Below are positions 6,059-11,024 of a stretch of DNA of 11,024 nt, in pieces. Position 1 is the first letter of the stretch; each line of letters opens with the position of its first letter. A program made the translations under genes and the position numbers. Source of the DNA: Verrucomicrobiia bacterium (GTDB lineage: Bacteria; Verrucomicrobiota; Verrucomicrobiia; Opitutales; Opitutaceae); NCBI GenBank assembly GCA_030424825.1, contig JAUHWE010000097.1, forward strand, positions 1 through 11,024, written 5' to 3'. The notes beneath the pieces are model-generated. The model made no database searches, was not told the origin of the DNA, and saw nothing but the letters and a program-made list of their open reading frames with translations.

Positions 6059-8366
6059 CGTTCGGATTGGGGTGTTGGTTTTGGAAGGGGTAGCTCAAAA
6101 CTACTTCTTTAATTAACGTTCTAGTACTGTACTGGGATTCTTCCAAAGCATCAATGATATTAAGGACTGGACCCTCATCGTAGTGTTTAAGCTCACGTCC
6201 TAGCGCAAACGCTAGCATCTTTTCCGTCACATTGCGAATGAACGGGTCTTTCTGCTCGTTCACAATATACTCCTTGAGCTCCACAGGGCCGGAAAACGAA
6301 ATTCCTCCTGGCATCGTACCCGAACTGTCCACGGACACGCCATTCTCGGTCGTCCGGAAGCGACCCACGGCATCGAAATTCTCGAGTCCGAACCCGATTG
6401 GATCGATTTTCTCGTGGCAATCCACACAGCTGGGATTGCGCCGGTGCATCTCGAACTCCTCTCTCAAGGTTTGGCCCTTCACTTGACCCGCATTCTCTGG
6501 GAGGATACCCGCGTCCGCCGGGGGTTCCGGAATACGGCTTCCCAGTAGCGTCTCCAGGACCCATTTCCCCCGGTTCACGGGACTGGTCCTCATGGGGCTT
6601 GAAGTCGCCGTCAGTATGCTCCCCATGCCTAGCAAGCCTCCCCGCTCGCGATTCGATAGAGCCACTCGACGCATATCGCTACCTTTTACACCCTCTATCC
6701 CATAATGAAGGGCGAGGGGTTCATTGAGAAATGTCTCACGAGAATCCAGCAAGTCTAGCAGACTTCCTCCCTCTTCCAAGGTGGCCTGAAAAGCTAAAAT
6801 CGTTTCCTGCTTCATGGCGTGGTTCAACACCGAGTCGAATTCCGGAAATTTTCTCCTGTCTGGAAAAACCGTCTCCCCCAAAGACTCGTATCCGAGCCAC
6901 TGCCCCAAGAAACCTTCCATCGCAACAGATGCTCTTGAGTCCCGAAGCATGCGCTCCACCTGTTGCTCGAGCACCGTGGGCTTCCTCAACTGCTTTGACT
7001 TCGCTAGGTGAAACAGCTCTTCGTCCGGCATGGTTGCCCATAGGTAATAGGAAAGGCGTGACGCCAGTTGGTAGTCGTTCAATCGATACGGTTTCTCGGT
7101 ATTCGAGGGGGCCAACTCTGGGCGATAGAGAAAGTGGGGCGAAATCAATACAGCCGACAATGCCACCTTAACCGCTTCCTCAAAGGATGCGCCCGACGCG
7201 ACTGCGACATCGTACAAATCTACGTATCGCTTTGCTTCTTTTTTGGATACCGGGCGTCTGAAGGCCCTTTCGGTAAACCGACTCAGAATCTTCTCCGCTG
7301 CTTTGCTCGCAGAGATTTCACTGCCCGGTTTCGTGATAAACACAAGCGGCTCAGGAGAGGCGTCCTTGGGCCGAACCGGGCCACGAACTTCAATCCAGTC
7401 AATCGCCACGCTCTGCAATCTCACCGACTTATCAACCTCCTCTTGCGGCTTAAAATATACCTCGGGAACTTGTATATTCCATGCCACCTGGTTGGAGCCC
7501 TTTGGCACAAAAGCGGTGATCTCGTAAACATCCGCCTCTTCCTTATAGACCTCTATGTCGCCCTTAATCTCATCGTTGATACGCAACCGGGCCCCAGTCG
7601 GTCCTCCGGTGCTCAAAGCGCGGGCCTTAAATTCGTAGATGCCATCGTAAGGGAAATCCATGCTTTCATAGAGAGTCATCTGCCCTCGATTTACTACGTA
7701 TCCAAAAAAGTCATCTCCGAATTTTTTGGGCGTTTCTCGGGTCTCCGTCATGAACATGTCCTCGGACTCATGATGGTAGAAGACTGGATCCCGATTGAAC
7801 GACAGCAAGGCATCGATCGCCCGTTCCGCTGCCTCGAAATATTTCTCCATCTGTACGGGTGTTATAAAGAGATTGTCCCGATCATTGTTAAATCCGCTTT
7901 GCCCCTCCCCATCTTCGGAAAAGGTATCGCCGGGTCGAATATCGATTCCCAGCAAGTCACGCATCGTATTGTTGTACTCAGTCTTGGTCAAACGTGGCAT
8001 GGTGACACGACCAGGGTTCTTGACCTTGGACCAATCGATCTCGTTCAGAGTCTGCTCCAGCCAATCTACCAAGAGTGCCCGTTCGGCAGGGGTCGGGAGC
8101 GGCTCCTCCTCGGGCATCTCCTCTGACCTAATCTGATGGATCACTTCCTGCCAAAGCTTGTGCTCTTCGATGAGCATACGCTTCGTATGGAAACTCGAAA
8201 GCTGAACATCGCCCTTCTGCTTCTTTTCCCCATGGCACCGGAAACAGTATTCATCAAGCAGGGGCCGAATGTCGCTCTCGAAACTCACCGATGCAGTGAC
8301 GTACGAACCCGTCAAAACAACGATCGCAATTGCGCAATGCCAATTTATGGGGTATCGAAGAAACAT
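6051..8366 (-). CDS. PSCyt1/DUF1587-1595-1592-1588-1585 c-haem protein
   Basis: This large exported multidomain protein belongs to the Planctomycetes/Verrucomicrobia cytochrome-like family. Numbering from the upstream TTG at 8396 (781 residues), visible parts are a signal peptide (about 11-36), a PSCyt1 domain with haem motif C51-F-R-C54-H55, DUF1587 (about 130-195, RLTKTEYNNTMRDLLG), a beta-rich insert (about 230-340), DUF1595 (about 363-425), DUF1592 (about 435-560), DUF1588 with a second haem-type motif C657-V-D-C660-H661 in the characteristic NPSCVDCHEKIDPIGFGLENFD context, and DUF1585 (about 695-770). I chose the ATG at 8366 (771 residues) because it gives a compact signal peptide and lies about 40 nt below a TATAAT box; the TTG lacks a Shine-Dalgarno site. 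It overlaps the DUF1552 gene by 8 nt. It is probably periplasmic and redox-active; the reaction is unknown. Confidence 0.9.
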   Translation of the reverse strand: MFLRYPINWHCAIAIVVLTGSYVTASVSFESDIRPLLDEYCFRCHGEKKQKGDVQLSSFHTKRMLIEEHKLWQEVIHQIRSEEMPEEEPLPTPAERALLVDWLEQTLNEIDWSKVKNPGRVTMPRLTKTEYNNTMRDLLGIDIRPGDTFSEDGEGQSGFNNDRDNLFITPVQMEKYFEAAERAIDALLSFNRDPVFYHHESEDMFMTETRETPKKFGDDFFGYVVNRGQMTLYESMDFPYDGIYEFKARALSTGGPTGARLRINDEIKGDIEVYKEEADVYEITAFVPKGSNQVAWNIQVPEVYFKPQEEVDKSVRLQSVAIDWIEVRGPVRPKDASPEPLVFITKPGSEISASKAAEKILSRFTERAFRRPVSKKEAKRYVDLYDVAVASGASFEEAVKVALSAVLISPHFLYRPELAPSNTEKPYRLNDYQLASRLSYYLWATMPDEELFHLAKSKQLRKPTVLEQQVERMLRDSRASVAMEGFLGQWLGYESLGETVFPDRRKFPEFDSVLNHAMKQETILAFQATLEEGGSLLDLLDSRETFLNEPLALHYGIEGVKGSDMRRVALSNRERGGLLGMGSILTATSSPMRTSPVNRGKWVLETLLGSRIPEPPADAGILPENAGQVKGQTLREEFEMHRRNPSCVDCHEKIDPIGFGLENFDAVGRFRTTENGVSVDSSGTMPGGISFSGPVELKEYIVNEQKDPFIRNVTEKMLAFALGRELKHYDEGPVLNIIDALEESQYSTRTLIKEVVLSYPFQNQHPNPNDE

Positions 8367-8412
8367 ACGAAAACGATTAGGGGATCGAAGGTCCAAGTTG
8401 ACAAATCAAATT

Positions 8413-8418
8413 ATTATA
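8413..8418 (-). promoter_or_regulatory. Candidate -10 box upstream of the DUF1592 gene
   Basis: The minus strand reads TATAAT exactly here, in an A/T-rich patch within otherwise GC-rich surroundings. Transcription would start near 8405, giving a leader of about 40 nt to the ATG at 8366. No matching -35 hexamer is found 16-18 nt upstream (that stretch is C-rich), so an activator or a different sigma factor would be needed if this is real. Confidence 0.35.
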
Positions 8419-8482
8419 AGGATTTCTGATGCAGGGGGGCGCGTAACGATCTGCCTTCCCCGACCCCCACTAGATTGATAGA

Positions 8483-8504
8483 AATGGTTCCGGCGAACCC
8501 CATT
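8483..8504 (-). terminator. Bulged hairpin after the sulfatase gene
   Basis: AATGG/CCATT arms enclose an inner TTC/GAA stem with a GCCG loop and a 2-nt bulge, about 47 nt after the sulfatase stop. On the minus strand it is followed by TTTCTATC, a weak T-rich tail. It could be a leaky terminator or a processing site that separates sulfatase expression from that of the DUF1592-DUF1552 pair. Confidence 0.3.
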
Positions 8505-8550
8505 CCTTGCGATAATTGGAATCACGAACAGAACCGACCCGGAGTTGTCT

Positions 8551-10098
8551 CTATTCTCTGGCATTTCTGATCTCCCGGTACCCGTCCGCGCGATCCCAGC
8601 CCGTGGGCCTGTCGGGGCGGTATTCTCGGTTGGCGGTTGGCATCTGGGCGCCAACCGACTGCCGCCACTTCTGAAGGAGTTGCTGCAATTCCTTGGTCCT
8701 TTCGACATGAGCTAGGGCCAAATTCCGATCTTCGTGAATGTCGTTTGAAAGCTGATACAACTCCAATGGCGCTCCATCATGACGTTCGATCAATTTCCAG
8801 TCCCCCTTCCGTATTGCGCTGTAAGGGACCGCTCCATACATGTGGTAGTGCGGGTAATGCCAATAAATAGCCTCCCGATCCAGTTTCGCATTCACCGGAT
8901 CCTTCAGCACGGGCACAAGCGAACGGCCATCGAATTTCTCCTCGACTCTCTTCTCCGCCACACTGCCAGTAGCTTCCAAAACGGTAGGCAGGAAATCGAC
9001 TGTTATGATCGGCTCGTCGGAAACTTTTCCTGCTTCAAATTCACTCGGCCAGCTTATGATTGTGGGAACGCGCACGCCTCCCTCGTAGAAGGAGCCCTTC
9101 CCTTGCCGCAACGGCGCATTGGTTGTGGCGAGGGGATAGTAGCCTCCATTGTCAGAGGAAAAGATGACCAAGGTATCCTCTAAGAGTCCCTGCTTTTTAA
9201 TTTGGTCCATGACCCGGCCGACCGCCTCATCCACACTCTCAATCATGGCCGCATAGCCCACATTGCGGTGAGAGACCTCCGCATGGGACTCCAGTTTTTT
9301 GGAGTACTTCTCGACAAGGTCGGGGCGGCCCTGGATCGGCGTGTGAACATTGTAGAAAGAGAAATAGATGAAAAACGGGTCATCCCCAAAGGACTCAATC
9401 AACGTCACGGCTTCCCTCGCCAGATGATCGGTCAAGTACGTCTCTTCGTTCACATCCGAATGGGGCAGAGTTAGATAGGTATTGTTGGCCTTGCGCTCTT
9501 CCAAGGTTCTACCCCTTCCGTAGGGCCAGAAGTAGCTCGCCGGAGCTCCCCGCTCGCAACCTCCGAAATTGAACTCGAATCCTTGTTTGTCCGGATAATA
9601 CTGGGGATAATCACCATCGCTATTCGGGTTGTCATTCCGGTCCCGGGGGGTGAGGTGCCACTTCCCGAAATGGGCGGTCCGGTAACCTGAGTCCAACAGC
9701 ATTTCTGCCACTGTCGTATGATCCAAGTCCAGCTGCTGTGTCCAGTCGGGTATGCTCAGGGGGGTGTTGGAAATCGGGTGGCCTGGAATGAAATCCGTAA
9801 TACGGAGACGGGCCGGATACTGACCCGTCAACAGAGCCGCTCGCGATGGTGAACATACCGTACAGGCCGCATAGGCTTGGGTAAACTTAACGCCTTCCGA
9901 CGCTAGCCGGTCAATCTCAGGCGTTTCATAGAAGTCGCTTCCGTAGCAACCCAGATCCGTCCAGCCGAGATCGTCGACGAAGAACAGCACCACGTTCGGC
10001 TTTTTGGCTTCCGCAAAATACAACGGTAAGGCCAGCGCGAACGAGATCGCGCAATACGCAAGGCGTCGACCTGCTATAGATAATTTCATCAATCCCAT
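8551..10098 (-). CDS. Secreted formylglycine-dependent sulfatase (S1 family)
   Basis: This S1 (type I) sulfatase has 515 residues from the ATG at 10098. The active-site motif C82-S-P-S-R86 in CSPSRAALLTG is the standard C-x-P-x-R that is oxidised to formylglycine. Metal ligands are visible in FFVDDLGW (Asp42, Asp43) and SSDNGG (Asp316, Asn317), with GKWH (145-148), NVHTP (His252) and GKGSFYEGG (from Lys334) lining the active site. The C-terminal sub-domain ends in a polar tail. A signal peptide (RRLAYCAISFALALPLYFAEA) sends it out of the cytoplasm. The frame extends upstream to a GTG at 10122 next to the preceding stop; ATG 10098 follows a weak AGAAGAG site and ATG 10089 is also possible. It lies just downstream of the GMC oxidoreductase, so the two are likely cotranscribed. 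It probably desulfates a polysaccharide or glycoside; the substrate cannot be assigned without SulfAtlas comparison. It needs a maturase encoded elsewhere. Confidence 0.92.
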   Translation of the reverse strand: MGLMKLSIAGRRLAYCAISFALALPLYFAEAKKPNVVLFFVDDLGWTDLGCYGSDFYETPEIDRLASEGVKFTQAYAACTVCSPSRAALLTGQYPARLRITDFIPGHPISNTPLSIPDWTQQLDLDHTTVAEMLLDSGYRTAHFGKWHLTPRDRNDNPNSDGDYPQYYPDKQGFEFNFGGCERGAPASYFWPYGRGRTLEERKANNTYLTLPHSDVNEETYLTDHLAREAVTLIESFGDDPFFIYFSFYNVHTPIQGRPDLVEKYSKKLESHAEVSHRNVGYAAMIESVDEAVGRVMDQIKKQGLLEDTLVIFSSDNGGYYPLATTNAPLRQGKGSFYEGGVRVPTIISWPSEFEAGKVSDEPIITVDFLPTVLEATGSVAEKRVEEKFDGRSLVPVLKDPVNAKLDREAIYWHYPHYHMYGAVPYSAIRKGDWKLIERHDGAPLELYQLSNDIHEDRNLALAHVERTKELQQLLQKWRQSVGAQMPTANREYRPDRPTGWDRADGYREIRNARE

Positions 10099-10122
10099 AT
10101 CTCTTCTTTCTAAAAAGCTCAC

Positions 10123-11024
10123 TTAAACGTTTCCTTTCTTCATCTCTTCCATCATGAAATCGGCCGCCCTCCAGGCGAGAGCCATTATAGTCAAAGTAGG
10201 GTTCTTATCCGCATTGGAGCAAAACGGAGCCCCGTCGGTGATAAACAAGTTGGGGACATCCCACGTTTGCGAATGCCGATTGGTTACCGACTGACTGCGG
10301 TCCGATCCCATGATCGCTCCTCCGACTTCGTGGATCGTTCGACCTGGTTTGTAAATTGCGGTCTTACCTGTCGCATCGGTTTCTGTAGTGATCGATCCCT
10401 TCATTTCAGTAACTATCTCCGCAAAGATCTTTTGCATATGGGCTGCCTGACGCAGTTCCGACTCACCCCACTTCCAATGAAACTTCAAAACCGGGATCCC
10501 CCATCGGTCGTTAACCTCGCGATCAATTTCGCAGTAGCAGTTCTCATTGGGCACCATTTCTCCGCGACCCCGAAAGGCCACAAACGAGCCATAGTACCGT
10601 CGGGCCTCTTCCTTCAGTTTAATCCCGTAGGATCCCTGTATCCAGTTTCCGACCTCATTAAGAGAGGCGACTGATGGCATCCGGTTGTTGTTACCTGTTT
10701 CGATATGGTACCCGCGAGGAAAATCGAGCTGACCTGCTGCTTGCTCCCCGTACAACCACCACGGAACGTACACATGCCCACCCCCCGCACCATCCTGGTT
10801 GTGAGCCGGCAAGTTCTCTAGAGCAGGTACCTGGCCTGACAGATTCGCGCCCACTGTATCCATTAGATATTTACCCAATCGACCGGAGGAATTGGCCAGC
10901 CCATTGGGGAAAAGAGCGCTCTCGGAATTGAGCAAGATACGAACTGATTCGCAAGCGCTCGCGGCCAGCACCACAAGACGGCCCTTAACGCTGTAATCCA
11001 GACCGGTAGTCTTGTCGATGAAGT
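10123..11024 (-). CDS. GMC-family FAD oxidoreductase, N-terminus outside window
   Basis: The minus frame is open from the right edge to a TAA at 10123-10125, giving the last 300 codons. The window begins inside the FAD-binding half: LVVLAASACESVRILLNS is the conserved GMC strand-helix before the substrate domain. The C-terminal part has HEVGGAIMGSD with a likely catalytic His, and FCSNADKNPTLTIMALAWRAAD, the closing GMC_oxred_C signature that touches the flavin. The N-terminal GxGxxG motif and any signal sequence would lie beyond 11024. A GTG at 10972-10974 is internal, not a start. This subfamily (roughly 560 residues) usually oxidises sugar or alcohol hydroxyls and often pairs with a gluconate 2-dehydrogenase subunit 3 protein. 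It precedes the sulfatase by about 24 nt, indicating one transcript. The electron acceptor is unknown; haem c from the downstream DUF1592 protein is possible. Confidence 0.9.
   Translation of the reverse strand, partial: FIDKTTGLDYSVKGRLVVLAASACESVRILLNSESALFPNGLANSSGRLGKYLMDTVGANLSGQVPALENLPAHNQDGAGGGHVYVPWWLYGEQAAGQLDFPRGYHIETGNNNRMPSVASLNEVGNWIQGSYGIKLKEEARRYYGSFVAFRGRGEMVPNENCYCEIDREVNDRWGIPVLKFHWKWGESELRQAAHMQKIFAEIVTEMKGSITTETDATGKTAIYKPGRTIHEVGGAIMGSDRSQSVTNRHSQTWDVPNLFITDGAPFCSNADKNPTLTIMALAWRAADFMMEEMKKGNV

Noticed and set aside
7068..8126. A 352-codon open frame on the plus strand inside the DUF1592 gene
   Set aside because: It is fully antisense to a gene with clear family motifs, its translation shows no recognisable domain, and long antisense frames are common in this base composition.
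8406..8708. A small minus-strand gene across the sulfatase 3' end
   Set aside because: It mostly overlaps the sulfatase C-terminus out of frame, and its translation is low-complexity with no recognisable motif.
10972..10974. GTG as the start of the GMC oxidoreductase
   Set aside because: The frame continues upstream to the window edge with family-like sequence (SVKGRLVVLAA), so the GTG is an internal Val codon.

Overview
The window most resembles a marine or soil Verrucomicrobiota genome (Opitutae/Puniceicoccales type), with Planctomycetota the next possibility. The reasons are the co-occurrence of DUF1552 and PSCyt1/DUF1587-1592-1588-1585 proteins with a formylglycine sulfatase and a GMC oxidoreductase, a TMTC-like membrane/TPR glycosyltransferase, frequent non-ATG start candidates, weak Shine-Dalgarno sequences and a balanced base composition. 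This assignment rests on gene content only. The window holds no rRNA, tRNA, CRISPR or insertion sequence that I can see, and it is densely coding.

Left part (1-3473). A minus-strand gene runs off the left edge (1-551). It encodes an exported protein made almost entirely of a 17-residue repeat, consensus [SP]-x-G-x-[YF]-V-P-x-x-G-A-[TS]-x4-A. A 112-bp divergent spacer with three dyad symmetries separates it from a plus-strand pair: a DPM1-type family 2 glycosyltransferase (664-1377) and, overlapping its stop codon, a 699-residue TMTC-like protein (1374-3473) with a polytopic membrane half and eight exact 34-residue TPRs. The first enzyme probably makes a polyprenyl-phosphate sugar and the second probably uses it, perhaps to glycosylate exported proteins.

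Right part (3536-11024, all minus strand, so read right to left). The order is GMC oxidoreductase (5' end outside the window), then a gap of about 24 nt, a secreted sulfatase, 184 nt holding a hairpin and a TATAAT box, a DUF1592-type c-haem protein, an 8-nt overlap, a Tat-exported DUF1552 protein, 42 nt, and an exported alpha/beta-hydrolase esterase. It reads as one or two transcription units for extracytoplasmic processing of a sulfated and possibly acylated substrate, with flavin and haem redox steps. The substrate cannot be read from the sequence. The two parts meet tail to tail at 3474-3535, a 62-bp convergent junction without a clear terminator.
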